A stretch of DNA of 64,000 nt from an uncultured Lachnospiraceae bacterium (GTDB taxonomy: Bacteria; Bacillota; Clostridia; Lachnospirales; Lachnospiraceae), in assembly GCA_900548905.1 (NCBI GenBank), contig URMK01000020.1, positions 1 to 64,000 of the forward strand, written 5' to 3'. A program made the translations under genes and the position numbers. Positions within the stretch are counted from its first letter, which is position 1. The number at the start of each line of letters is the position of its first letter. Under the pieces are notes generated by a model. That model was not told the origin of the DNA. It searched no databases and saw only the letters and a program-made list of their open reading frames with translations. This document shows positions 35,888 to 44,229 of this stretch, in pieces.

Positions 35888-37567
35888 CTAGACTTCCATA
35901 ATGATGGGAAGTATCATGGGGCGGCGTTTTGTTTTTTTCCAGATAAAATCGCCCAGGGAATCTTTCACTGCAGACTTGATCTTGCCCCAGTCACTGCAGC
36001 CGCGTCCGATGCAGTTATCCAGCACATCCGTCATCAGAACTCTGGCTTCTTCCATCAGCACGTCGGATTCCTTTACATAGACAAAGCCGCGGGATACCAA
36101 ATCCGGTCCGCTCACCAGCTGCCCGCTGGCGGAATCCAGCCCGAGGACAACGATCATGATGCCGTCCTCCGCCAGATGCTGCCGATCCCGCAGAACCACA
36201 TTCCCCACATCTCCGACGCCCAGTCCATCCACAAGGATAGCTCCCACAGGCACCTTTCCTGTAACCTGGGCTTTTTCACCGCCCAATTCCAGGACATCCC
36301 CGGAATTGATCATGAAAATGTTCTCTTTGGGGATTCCCAAATCCGCAGCCAGCCCTGCCTGCGCCTTCCGGTGCTTGAATTCTCCATGGATGGGGATTGC
36401 ATATTTGGGATGGACCAGGGTATAAATCAGTTTGATTTCTTCCTGGCAGGCATGTCCGGAAACATGGACATCCTGGAAAATAACCTCCGCACCTTTCATG
36501 GAAAGCTCATTGATAACCTTTGTAACCGCTTTCTCATTCCCGGGGATGGGATGGGATGAGAAAATAATAACATCATTGGGTGTGATGGATATCTTCCTGT
36601 GGGCGCTTCCCGCCATACGGCTCAGGGCCGCCATGCTTTCGCCCTGGCTTCCCGTCGTAATGATTACGGTACGCTCATCCGGGTAATTCTTAAGCTGATC
36701 CACAGTGATCAGCGTATTATCCGGAATATTCAGACAGCCCAGATTCATGGCGGTATCAATGATATTCACCATACTCCGGCCTTCCACCACCACCTTCCGG
36801 TTATATTTATACGCGGAATTAATAATCTGCTGCACCCTGTCCACGTTGGACGCAAAGGTGGCAATAAGAATCCTCTGGTTGGGATGCTCGTGGAAAATCG
36901 TATCAAAAATCCGGCTCAGCGTCCTCTCTGAAGGCGTAAAGCCATGCCGCTCCGCATTGGTGCTGTCACACATCAGAGCCAGCACACCCTTTTTGCCGAT
37001 TTCCGCAAAACGCTGCAGATCGATGGCATCCCCGAATACCGGCGTGTAATCCACCTTAAAGTCTCCGGTATGCACGACAGTACCGGCCGGCGAATAGATG
37101 GCAAGCGCTGCGGCATCCACAATACTGTGGTTTGTCTTAATAAATTCTATCCGGAACTGTCCCAGGTTGATGGACTGACCGAATTTGATAACCTTTCTCT
37201 TTGTATGGTTAAGAAGGTTGTGCTCCTTCAGTTTATTCTCTATGATTCCCATAGTAAGGCGCGTAGCATAAACGGGGATATTCAGCTGCTTCAGCACATA
37301 GGGGAGCGCTCCGATATGGTCTTCGTGTCCGTGGGTGATCACAAAGCCTTTTACTTTATCTACGTTGTCCTTCAAATAGGTGATATCCGGAATAACCATA
37401 TCAATTCCCAGCATATCATCATCGGGGAAAGAAAGACCGCAGTCCACCACAACAATACTGTCTTCATACTCGAAGGCAGTAATGTTAAGCCCAATCTGCT
37501 CCAATCCTCCCAAAGGGATTACTTTCAGCCTGGAGCCTTCATTATTCACTTGTTTTGTTTTTTTCAA
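35888..37567 (-). CDS. rnjA: Ribonuclease J
   Basis: Metallo-beta-lactamase/beta-CASP RNase with 5'-exo and endonuclease activity in mRNA decay and rRNA maturation. 559 residues with metal motif THGHEDHIGALP (about 77-88), DGDF-type HTGDFKVDYTP, and beta-CASP motifs. It starts with TTG: GGAGG lies 8 bases upstream, inside the fur coding end (26-base overlap), so translation is probably coupled to fur. Confidence 0.96.
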   Translation of the reverse strand: MKKTKQVNNEGSRLKVIPLGGLEQIGLNITAFEYEDSIVVVDCGLSFPDDDMLGIDMVIPDITYLKDNVDKVKGFVITHGHEDHIGALPYVLKQLNIPVYATRLTMGIIENKLKEHNLLNHTKRKVIKFGQSINLGQFRIEFIKTNHSIVDAAALAIYSPAGTVVHTGDFKVDYTPVFGDAIDLQRFAEIGKKGVLALMCDSTNAERHGFTPSERTLSRIFDTIFHEHPNQRILIATFASNVDRVQQIINSAYKYNRKVVVEGRSMVNIIDTAMNLGCLNIPDNTLITVDQLKNYPDERTVIITTGSQGESMAALSRMAGSAHRKISITPNDVIIFSSHPIPGNEKAVTKVINELSMKGAEVIFQDVHVSGHACQEEIKLIYTLVHPKYAIPIHGEFKHRKAQAGLAADLGIPKENIFMINSGDVLELGGEKAQVTGKVPVGAILVDGLGVGDVGNVVLRDRQHLAEDGIMIVVLGLDSASGQLVSGPDLVSRGFVYVKESDVLMEEARVLMTDVLDNCIGRGCSDWGKIKSAVKDSLGDFIWKKTKRRPMILPIIMEV

Positions 37568-38018
37568 TCAAATTACCTCCACATTCCTTACAGTACCCGT
37601 AGAGCTTCACCTCATGATCGGTAACCTTAAAGCCTGTCGTCCTGGCAATTTCTGCCTCCAGCTCATCCAGCAGGTCATCCTCCACGCTCATGACCCTGCC
37701 GCAAGAGAGACAAATCAGGTGATGATGGTGATGGCAGTTTTTTTTCGTCCCCATATCGCCAATCTCATACCTTACAAATCCATCATCCAGGTTTATCCGG
37801 TCTATCAGATGTAATTCCATAAATAACTGTATTGTTCTATAAACAGTAGCCAGCCCTATTTCAGGACTGCCTGCTTTTACCAAATCAAATATTTCTTCAG
37901 CAGTCAGATGGGAACCGGGCCTGGATGCCAGCGCATCCAATACAAGAAGACGCTGACGTGTTACCTTCAGTCCCTTTTGCTTCAGTATCCCTTTTATTTT
38001 TTCTTCATCAAGAATCAT
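37542..38018 (-). CDS. Fur-family metalloregulator (Fur/PerR/Zur subtype unclear)
   Basis: 158-residue metal-dependent repressor. N-terminal winged helix (VTRQRLLVLDAL; EIGLATVYRTIQLF), central metal-binding run CHHHHHLIC (about 93-101) and two structural zinc CxxC motifs (CLSCG, CKECG). GGAGG precedes the ATG. It sits between the DUF1292 gene and rnjA in a conserved Clostridia order. Whether it senses iron, peroxide or zinc cannot be told from sequence. Confidence 0.93.
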   Translation of the reverse strand: MILDEEKIKGILKQKGLKVTRQRLLVLDALASRPGSHLTAEEIFDLVKAGSPEIGLATVYRTIQLFMELHLIDRINLDDGFVRYEIGDMGTKKNCHHHHHLICLSCGRVMSVEDDLLDELEAEIARTTGFKVTDHEVKLYGYCKECGGNLIEKNKTSE

Positions 38019-38035
38019 GTATGCTACCTCCTGGA

Positions 38036-38296
38036 TTATTTCTCCAGGTCAATATCCTCCAGCATATCGGAAAAAATTTCTGCCACCGCATCCAGTTCGC
38101 GTTCATCATCCACGATTTCATAGATGGCATCTTTATCTTCAGGGGCTGATATATCCTTCAGAATCAGGGCCTCCCCCTCTTCCTCATCCATCGAATCGGT
38201 GACCAGAATATAATCGCAGCCGCCCAGTCTTGTCTGCTCCAATACGTAAAACTCAGCCTTTTCGCCGTCTTCCAGGCAAAATACAATTTTATCCAA
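38036..38296 (-). CDS. DUF1292 family protein
   Basis: 86-residue very acidic small protein: beta-rich start (DKIVFCLEDGEKAEFYVLEQTRL), then an ILV..EEEGEALILK motif typical of DUF1292/YrzB. The only usable start is TTG at 38296, with GGGAAA upstream. It belongs to the ireB-ruvX-DUF1292 cluster found across Firmicutes; function unknown. Confidence 0.85.
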   Translation of the reverse strand: MDKIVFCLEDGEKAEFYVLEQTRLGGCDYILVTDSMDEEEGEALILKDISAPEDKDAIYEIVDDERELDAVAEIFSDMLEDIDLEK

Positions 38297-38357
38297 AATT
38301 ATTTCCCGCTTTCTTTATACGTTCCGGTTCTTCTGTTCCTCATGGCCCTATAAATCA

Positions 38358-38402
38358 GGTTCCATGGAACCCTACAAACCTGGTTCCATGGGAATTCCGC
38401 TT
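38358..38402. repeat. 24-base imperfect tandem repeat at the end of ruvX
   Basis: The last codons plus stop of ruvX are duplicated downstream: the minus strand reads CCATGGAACCAGGTTTGTAG, then a second near-copy CCATGGAACCTGATTTATAG. The second unit also contains the perfect palindrome GGTTCCATGGAACC (38358-38371). It looks like a small tandem duplication of a gene end. Confidence 0.7.
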
Positions 38403-38866
38403 TTTTCCTCTTTGGATATGGCCTGCTCCAGCACGCCGTCCTGCCTGTTTTTCCTGTAATCCAGATATCCCTGCAGGATAAGCACGGCAGCGATGCGATC
38501 CACGTGATCTTTTCTGTTTTCCCTGCGGATTCCCGCTTCCATCATGGTGCGGTCGGCCGCCACTGTAGTGAGACGCTCGTCCCAGAAGGTAATGGGAAGC
38601 GCGGTGCGCCGCATCAGCTTCTCCGCGAATTCCTTGGTCAAAGCCACGCGGTCACCTTCCGAATCGTTCATATGCTTGGGATATCCCAGCACGATTTCCT
38701 TCACTTCATATTCCAGTATCAATTCTTCAATCCTGGCCAGCGTCTGGCGGAGCTTGTTCTCTTCTTTTCTGCGGACAATTTCGATTCCCTGAGCAGTAAT
38801 CAATAAAGGGTCACTGATGGCGACTCCCACCGTCTTTGACCCGAAATCCAGTCCCATAATACGCAT
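38372..38866 (-). CDS. ruvX: Putative Holliday junction resolvase RuvX (YqgF)
   Basis: RNase H-fold nuclease implicated in recombination and 16S rRNA processing. 164 residues with motif RIMGLDFGSKTVGVAISDP at the N terminus (catalytic Asp), ELILEYEVKEIVLGYPKHM and FWDERLTTVAADRTM, plus the last Asp in KDHVDRIAAVLILQ. Second gene of the ireB operon, 128 bases after ireB. Confidence 0.95.
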   Translation of the reverse strand: MRIMGLDFGSKTVGVAISDPLLITAQGIEIVRRKEENKLRQTLARIEELILEYEVKEIVLGYPKHMNDSEGDRVALTKEFAEKLMRRTALPITFWDERLTTVAADRTMMEAGIRRENRKDHVDRIAAVLILQGYLDYRKNRQDGVLEQAISKEEKSGIPMEPGL

Positions 38867-38994
38867 ACATTACCCATCCTTTTCTGATACGGCACAAAAA
38901 CCCGGAACCGGACGCCAACGCATCCGGCACAGAGCAAACGACACCCTGGAGCATGACTGAACTTCATTCCTGCAAGTTCCAATCACACCCTGGT

Positions 38995-39270
38995 TTACTG
39001 CCTGTCCCAGTTATTATTTTTAATATATTCCTTGAGCATCTCTTCCACCAGCTCGTCCCGCTCCGCGCGCATGATCATGCCCCGGGCATTCTTATGGCTG
39101 GTAATATAGGTCGGATCTCCGGACATAATATATCCCACTATCTGGTCAACCGGGTTGTAGCCCTTTTCCGTAAGCGCCTCATAAACCGCAGCCAGAATGA
39201 CCTTCACTCCGTTCTCCGGTTCCTTTTCCACTTTAAAATACTGTGTGCTGCCAAAATCCTGGTCCTGCAT
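38995..39270 (-). CDS. ireB: IreB family regulatory phosphoprotein
   Basis: 91-residue homologue of enterococcal IreB, a substrate of the Ser/Thr kinase IreK that influences cephalosporin resistance. Characteristic VKVILAAVYEALTEKGYNP and QIVGYIMSGDPTYITSHKNAR. The ATG at 39270 (second Met) has GGAG 6 bases upstream and gives normal family length. A good promoter (39316-39344) makes it the first gene of the long cluster through rnjA. Confidence 0.92.
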   Translation of the reverse strand: MQDQDFGSTQYFKVEKEPENGVKVILAAVYEALTEKGYNPVDQIVGYIMSGDPTYITSHKNARGMIMRAERDELVEEMLKEYIKNNNWDRQ

Positions 39271-39315
39271 CCTAAACTCCATTCCGTCTTACTGTCAAAA
39301 TACCTGTTCCTTATT

Positions 39316-39344
39316 ATCTTACTCTACTTTGTGAAAAATTTCAA
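39316..39344 (-). promoter_or_regulatory. Promoter of the ireB operon
   Basis: TTGAAA (39339-39344), 17-base spacer, TAAGAT (39316-39321) on the minus strand, about 45 bases before ireB and just after the mtaB stop. Confidence 0.7.
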
Positions 39345-39373
39345 CGTATTTAAAATGTGTACGATGATACCCG

Positions 39374-40846
39374 TTACCGTTCAAGCAAAAGGATTTCCTC
39401 TGTCAGCAGCCCTGCGGCCTTTCCTGTCACCAGCATATTGCCGCCTGCCAAACTGCCCGGCACCGCAGCTTTCACATACGTATCCGTATGGCCGATACGG
39501 TATTCCCTGCCATCAATTTCCCTGGCTTCTTCCGTTAACACAGTAACTTTTTTCCCTATGTAGCCCTCACGGTATGCAGCGGACTGTTTCTTTTCCAGCT
39601 CCAGCAGTTCCTTGCTTCTCACCGTTTTAACCGGCTCCGGCACCTGATCCTCCATGGCGGCTGCCACAGTCCCCTGACGCCTTGAATACTTGAAAACATG
39701 CATTTCAAAAAAGTCCACTTTTTCCAAAAACCGTTTGGTTACGGCAAATTCCTCTTCCGTTTCTCCCGGGAACCCTGTGATCACATCCGTTGTAATAGCC
39801 GGATTTCCGAATACCCTGCGCAGCAGCTTCACCTTTTCATAGTATTCCTCTGTCGTATAATGCCTATTCATTCTTTTTAAAGTTTCATCACATCCGCTCT
39901 GCAGGGAAAGATGGAAATGCGGGCATACCTTGGGGAGCGCCGCCAGCCCTGCGGCAAACTCCTCCGTAATAATCCGCGGCTCCAGCGATCCAAGCCGGAT
40001 CCTTTCGATTCCGTCCACCCCGGCAATTTCCCTCACCAGGTTCAGCAGATATGCCCGTTCCATAGCCGTCCCCCGCAGATCTTTTCCGCTTTCCAGATAA
40101 TCGCCGTCCGTCTTATCGACGAAATCCATACCGTAGGAGCTGATATGAATGCCGGTAAAAACGATCTCTTTATACCCTTCCCGTGCAAGCCCCCGCACTT
40201 CCCGCAGAATATCCTCCTGCTTCCGGCTGCGCACCCGCCCCCTGGCATAAGGGATGATGCAATAGGAGCAAAACTGGTTACAGCCATCCTGGATTTTAAT
40301 ATATGCCCTGGTACGCGAGGATGAAAAATCCTCCCCGGATGCCTCTTCTCCCCCGGATGTCTTCCCCTCCTGCCTGTTCCATCCCGAAAGGGACATTTCT
40401 TCATATTCCTCTTCGCAGGAGATATCCACCACAGACGTATGATGAAGCGTTTTCACATCCGCCGCATCGCCGGTCTCTCTCTCCCCCTTCTTTCGTTCAC
40501 GCTCCTCCAGAAAAGCCTCCAGAATCGGAAGAAGATCCTTTTTCCGGTTATTCCCCACCGCCAGATCGATACTCCCGTCCAGCAGCGCTTCTTCCTTCCC
40601 CGCCTGCACATAACACCCCACGGCAACCACCACGGCAGCCGGGTTTTGCTTCTTCGCCCGATGCAGCATCTGCCTGCTTTTCCGGTCCGCAATATTAGTC
40701 ACAGTACACGTATTTACGATATATATATCCGCTTTTTTATCAAATGGTACAATTAAATATCCGCTTTCTTGTAACTTTTGCCCGATAACCTCTAATTCAT
40801 AGGCATTAACTTTACAGCCCAAATTATGTAATGCTACACTTTTCAT
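39374..40846 (-). CDS. mtaB: tRNA t6A37 methylthiotransferase MtaB
   Basis: Radical-SAM enzyme making ms2t6A at tRNA position 37. About 490 residues: N-terminal UPF0004 cysteines (HNLGCKVNAYE, VNTCTVTNIADRKSRQM, VAVGCYVQ), radical-SAM CxxxCxxC in GCNQFCSYCIIPYARG, and a C-terminal TRAM domain. A charged insertion of about 60 residues (roughly 125-185) separates the first domain from the radical-SAM core and is longer than usual. The start at 40846 follows GGGGAATAAT; the upstream open frame is not supported. Confidence 0.94.
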   Translation of the reverse strand: MKSVALHNLGCKVNAYELEVIGQKLQESGYLIVPFDKKADIYIVNTCTVTNIADRKSRQMLHRAKKQNPAAVVVAVGCYVQAGKEEALLDGSIDLAVGNNRKKDLLPILEAFLEERERKKGERETGDAADVKTLHHTSVVDISCEEEYEEMSLSGWNRQEGKTSGGEEASGEDFSSSRTRAYIKIQDGCNQFCSYCIIPYARGRVRSRKQEDILREVRGLAREGYKEIVFTGIHISSYGMDFVDKTDGDYLESGKDLRGTAMERAYLLNLVREIAGVDGIERIRLGSLEPRIITEEFAAGLAALPKVCPHFHLSLQSGCDETLKRMNRHYTTEEYYEKVKLLRRVFGNPAITTDVITGFPGETEEEFAVTKRFLEKVDFFEMHVFKYSRRQGTVAAAMEDQVPEPVKTVRSKELLELEKKQSAAYREGYIGKKVTVLTEEAREIDGREYRIGHTDTYVKAAVPGSLAGGNMLVTGKAAGLLTEEILLLER

Positions 40847-40879
40847 ATTATTCCCCACTATTTTTGTCATGTTTGATGC

Positions 40880-40908
40880 TTGACTTTTACCCCCCTTCCC
40901 TTTAATAT
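40880..40908 (+). promoter_or_regulatory. Promoter of the HPr-like gene
   Basis: TTGACT (40880-40885), 17 bases, TAATAT (40903-40908), about 75 bases before the start codon on the plus strand. Confidence 0.8.
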
Positions 40909-40982
40909 GTAAGCAGAAGGTATACGACAACATAACCGTTCTACCGGATATAGTTGTTCAACAAATAAGGAGGTAAAACAAA

Positions 40983-41213
40983 ATGAAAACCGTTAAGATT
41001 TCATTAAATTCCATCGATAAGGTAAAATCATTTGTAAATGACATTACCAAGTTTGATTATGACTTTGATTTAGTATCCGGAAGATACGTAATCGATGCAA
41101 AATCAATCATGGGCATCTTCAGCCTCGACTTATCCAAGCCGATCGACCTGAATATCCATGCTGAGGATAACTCTGACGAAGTTCTGGAAGTACTTAAGCC
41201 CTACATGGTTTAA
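40983..41213 (+). CDS. HPr-like protein lacking the phosphorylatable histidine
   Basis: 76-residue protein of the HPr fold. It keeps the segment equivalent to the regulatory Ser-46 region (DAKSIMGIFSLDLSKPI), but the helix-1 region where HPr has GIHARP is KFVND-like (SFVNDITKFDYDFDLV) with no histidine. It therefore cannot carry PTS phosphate by His-15. Strong SD AAGGAGG and its own promoter and terminator imply an independent, well-expressed gene. A structural or regulatory role is inferred; it is not a PTS phosphocarrier by sequence. Confidence 0.85.
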   Translation: MKTVKISLNSIDKVKSFVNDITKFDYDFDLVSGRYVIDAKSIMGIFSLDLSKPIDLNIHAEDNSDEVLEVLKPYMV

Positions 41214-41252
41214 TTACCCTCCACCGCGTCCCGGTTAAATAATGATGGAAAA

Positions 41253-41298
41253 AAGGGCAAGAACCTGCGCAATTAGGAGGGGGCTTGTCTTTTTTTAT
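41253..41298 (+). terminator. Terminator after the HPr-like gene
   Basis: GGGCAAG...CTTGTC arms with an inner CCT/AGG pairing, followed by seven T on the plus strand, about 40 bases after the stop. Confidence 0.6.
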
Positions 41299-41327
41299 AA
41301 CTGCCGGCCGCAAAGAAAAAATGAAAG

Positions 41328-41385
41328 CTGACCGGAATACAGATAACAATTTACCATTATCTGCATTCCGGGCAGTTTTTATTTT
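41328..41385. terminator. Strong bidirectional terminator between HPr-like gene and thiI
   Basis: CTGACCGGAATACAGATAA (41328-41346) pairs with TTATCTGCATTCCGGGCAG (41357-41375) with two small mismatches; TTTTTATTTT follows on plus, and a CTTTCATTTTTT tract follows on minus. It probably closes both convergent units. Confidence 0.85.
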
Positions 41386-41460
41386 ACTTTTTGTACAGGG
41401 CGGCTTACCGCCCCCATCCTGTCTTCTCTAAGTGCGGCAGGCGCCGCCCGGGTCTGTTAG

Positions 41461-42654
41461 CTACGCATCCGCCCCCACTACTATCATTTCCTTCGTCTCC
41501 AAAGCCGTCTCCACCAGCTCCCCGATCTTCTCCCCCAAAAACTTCTCATGCTTTCTGATCACATTCAGGTTCGGCTTCGTTACCGGATGCTTTGCCACAA
41601 AGATCGTACAGCAATCCTCAAACGGCAATATCGAAGTCTCATACGTCCCAATCCTCTCCGATATATCGATAATTTCCTGTTTGTCCATCCCTATTAACGG
41701 CCGGTACACCGGCATGGCGCAGGCATCATCCGTAGCCGCCAGCGACTGCATTGTCTGGGAAGCCACCTGTCCAATGCTCTCGCCCGTAATCAGCCCCAAA
41801 CACTCCGTATCCCCAGCGATCCTCTCCGCGATCCGCATCATATACCGCCTCATAATAATCGTCAGCTCATCATGAGGGCACTTCTCATAAATATGCAGCT
41901 GGATATCGGTAAAATTCACAACATGAAGATAAATCGGCCCGCTGTACTTCGCCACCTGCTTCGCCAGATCCACCACTTTCTGCTTCGCCCTCTCACTGGT
42001 ATACGGCGGAGCATGGAAATAAACCGCATCTATCTTTACCCCTCTTTTGGCGATCATATACCCTGCCACCGGCGAATCGATCCCTCCTGACAGCAGGAGC
42101 ATTCCCTTCCCGTTCGTACCGACCGGCATACCGCCCGGCCCCGGGATTTCAATGGAATAAATATAAATCTTTTCCCTGATTTCTATATGAAGCATCACAT
42201 CCGGCTTATGCACATCCACCTTCATTTCCGGGAATGCATCCAACAGCACACCGCCCGCTTCGCCGTTTATCGTCATGGAATCCAACGGGTAATTCTTCCG
42301 CGCCCTCCTGGCATTCACCTTAAAGGTCAGATGCTTGTCCGCATAAACCTCATCCATATACTGCACCAGGGTCCCGCACAGCTTATCAAACCCTTCATCC
42401 TCCACCTGCACCATAGGGCAGATATCCGCGATGCCGAAAACCTTCTTCAGATGCTCCACTGCCTCGTCATAATCATATTCTTCAGACAGCACATCCACAT
42501 AGATCCTGCCTCTGGTACGATGCACCGCAAACTGCCCTTCACATCGCTTCAGGGCATACCGGATCTGCCTCACCAGAGCATCCTCAAAAATACCTCTGTT
42601 TTTACCTTTTACACCAATTTCCGCATACTTAATCAGAAATGCTTTAAATACCAT
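41461..42654 (-). CDS. thiI: tRNA 4-thiouridine synthetase ThiI
   Basis: Sulfurtransferase for s4U8 in tRNA and, in some bacteria, thiamine thiazole synthesis. 397 residues: N-terminal ferredoxin-like/THUMP region (about 1-165) and a PP-loop ATPase domain with LLLSGGIDSPVAGYM. The C-terminal rhodanese domain of the E. coli enzyme is absent, as in Bacillus, where a dedicated cysteine desulfurase supplies sulfur; such a gene lies next door. GGAGG precedes the ATG. Confidence 0.95.
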   Translation of the reverse strand: MVFKAFLIKYAEIGVKGKNRGIFEDALVRQIRYALKRCEGQFAVHRTRGRIYVDVLSEEYDYDEAVEHLKKVFGIADICPMVQVEDEGFDKLCGTLVQYMDEVYADKHLTFKVNARRARKNYPLDSMTINGEAGGVLLDAFPEMKVDVHKPDVMLHIEIREKIYIYSIEIPGPGGMPVGTNGKGMLLLSGGIDSPVAGYMIAKRGVKIDAVYFHAPPYTSERAKQKVVDLAKQVAKYSGPIYLHVVNFTDIQLHIYEKCPHDELTIIMRRYMMRIAERIAGDTECLGLITGESIGQVASQTMQSLAATDDACAMPVYRPLIGMDKQEIIDISERIGTYETSILPFEDCCTIFVAKHPVTKPNLNVIRKHEKFLGEKIGELVETALETKEMIVVGADA

Positions 42655-42680
42655 ATCTTATCCTCCGCTGCCGCTTCGCT

Positions 42681-42727
42681 TTTTTACAGCCTGCGCCGTA
42701 AATGCGCAGACCTATATGAACTGTAAC
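42681..42727. repeat. GTAACT palindromic repeat, copy 2 (long form)
   Basis: Read on the minus strand it starts GTTACAGTTCA and carries a GTCTGCGC-ATTTACG-GCGCAGGC hairpin, ending in TGTAAAAA. It aligns closely with 52267-52312; changes fall in both hairpin arms so that pairing is mostly kept. Confidence 0.7.
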
Positions 42728-42769
42728 TCCGGTTTTCCCCTTCCGGAAGACCGGCTGCCGCCGGCGCCT

Positions 42770-42794
42770 GCACTGCGTTGGTACAACGCAGTGC
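42770..42794. terminator. Perfect hairpin downstream of the cysteine desulfurase
   Basis: GCACTGCGTTG and its complement CAACGCAGTGC pair perfectly over 11 bases with a 3-base loop. It lies about 35 bases after the desulfurase stop. The T tract is poor on both strands, so terminator function is only probable. GC-rich inverted repeats continue to 42740. Confidence 0.5.
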
Positions 42795-42826
42795 TTTACT
42801 CCGCCCTGTACGGCAGGACACCGGTT

Positions 42827-43987
42827 CTACCTTCTGGTAAATCTGCGCAGCATGGGGACAATCTCATACAGCGCGTTCAGCGTATACCGGATTTCCTCTT
42901 CCGTAGTAAATACCGACAGGCTGAAACGAAGCGTGGAACCCATAAGCTCCTTATCCAGCCCGATAGCCCGCAGGGTTGCCGATGCAGCCGTTCCCGGCTT
43001 ATTGGAAGAACAGGCACTTCCGGAAGATACATAGATCCCCCGTTCCTCCAGCGCATGCAGTAAAACCTCACTCCGGATCCCCAGGAAAGAAACGCTGATT
43101 ACATGGGGGGCACTATCCCGTCCTGTCAGGCCGTTCACCCGTACCCCATCCAGCTGCATCACGCCTTCCAGGAACATCTCCTTCAGCGCATACAGCCGGT
43201 TCACATCTCCTTCCAGATTGGCATACATCTCTTCCGCGGCCTTTGCAAGCCCCGCTATTCCCGGCACATTTTCCGTACCGGAACGCATCCCTCTCTGCTG
43301 GCCTCCTCCAAAAATAATCGACTGTATCTTCACCTTTTCGCTGATATAAAGAAAGCCGACACCCTTGGGGCCGTGAATCTTATGACCGCTTACCGACAGC
43401 AGGTCAATTCCCATCTTTTTCGGCAGGATCCTGAACTTTCCGAATCCCTGGACCGCATCCACATGGAACAGGGTTGCGGGATTCATCTGCTTAATCAGCA
43501 TCCCCGCTTCCGCAACAGGCTGCAGGGAACCGATTTCGTTATTCGTATGCATAATCGATACCAGAATGGTATCCGGTCTCATGGCATACTGTAAATCCTC
43601 AAGCCGAATCCGTCCAAAGCCGTCCACCGGCAGATAAGTTACTTCAAAACCCTGTCCCTCCAGATACTGCATGGTCTGCAGAATGGCAGGGTGTTCAATA
43701 GATGTGGTGATCAGGTGCCTTCCGGCCCGGCAGTTTGCAAAAGCACATCCGATGAGGGCAAGATTATCAGACTCCGTTCCCCCTGAAGTAAAAAAGATTT
43801 CTTTTTCATTGACCTTCAGTGTTCTTGCAATCACATCTTTGGCATAGCGCAGATACTGCTCTGCCTGCACTCCTTTCATGTGCATACTGGATGGATTGCC
43901 ATAGTCCTGACACATGACCCTGGTCATGATAGCCGCCACACTGTCAAAGCACTGCGTGGTAGCGGAATTATCCAGATAGCATTCCAT
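42827..43987 (-). CDS. Cysteine desulfurase (NifS/IscS-like)
   Basis: PLP enzyme that mobilises sulfur from cysteine. About 386 residues; visible are ECYLDNSATT at the N terminus, PLP-lysine motif SVSGHKIHGPKGVGFLY, and the active Cys in SSGSACSSNKP. The ATG at 43987 is preferred because the family normally begins with YLDNSATT; an in-frame ATG 12 codons earlier exists and neither has a strong SD. Position next to the rhodanese-less thiI suggests it is the ThiI sulfur donor, as NifZ is in B. subtilis. Confidence 0.92.
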   Translation of the reverse strand: MECYLDNSATTQCFDSVAAIMTRVMCQDYGNPSSMHMKGVQAEQYLRYAKDVIARTLKVNEKEIFFTSGGTESDNLALIGCAFANCRAGRHLITTSIEHPAILQTMQYLEGQGFEVTYLPVDGFGRIRLEDLQYAMRPDTILVSIMHTNNEIGSLQPVAEAGMLIKQMNPATLFHVDAVQGFGKFRILPKKMGIDLLSVSGHKIHGPKGVGFLYISEKVKIQSIIFGGGQQRGMRSGTENVPGIAGLAKAAEEMYANLEGDVNRLYALKEMFLEGVMQLDGVRVNGLTGRDSAPHVISVSFLGIRSEVLLHALEERGIYVSSGSACSSNKPGTAASATLRAIGLDKELMGSTLRFSLSVFTTEEEIRYTLNALYEIVPMLRRFTRR

Positions 43988-44033
43988 AATTTTTTCCCAA
44001 CTTTCTGTATTTGATTTTGCCATTAGTCATAAA

Positions 44034-44192
44034 CCCCACAGCAAGCTGACAGAGCATCAAACTTGCTGCCAAGTAAGCTGTGGGGGGATATGATCCTCGC
44101 GGCAGTCGCCAAGCGGATAATAGAACCTTCGGTTCCAATAGAACTTTTAGTTCTATATGAGTGCGTCCGTTTGGCTTATTACCCGCGGGAAT
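44034..44192. repeat. Structured intergenic element, copy B
   Basis: The core (44103-44192) matches copy A at 9480-9551: CAGTCGCCAAGCGGA, then AT hairpin, then TCCGTTTGGC (44166-44175) and CCCGCGGGAAT. Copy B has an extra GAACC-TTC-GGTTC hairpin in the middle and a different flanking hairpin with CCCCACAGC (44034-44042) and GCTGTGGGG (44077-44085). On the minus strand the latter hairpin ends about 45 bases before the desulfurase ATG at 43987. Confidence 0.65.
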
Positions 44193-44229
44193 GAAGCGCG
44201 GACTCCTGTTTCGGAATCCGCCTAACTTA

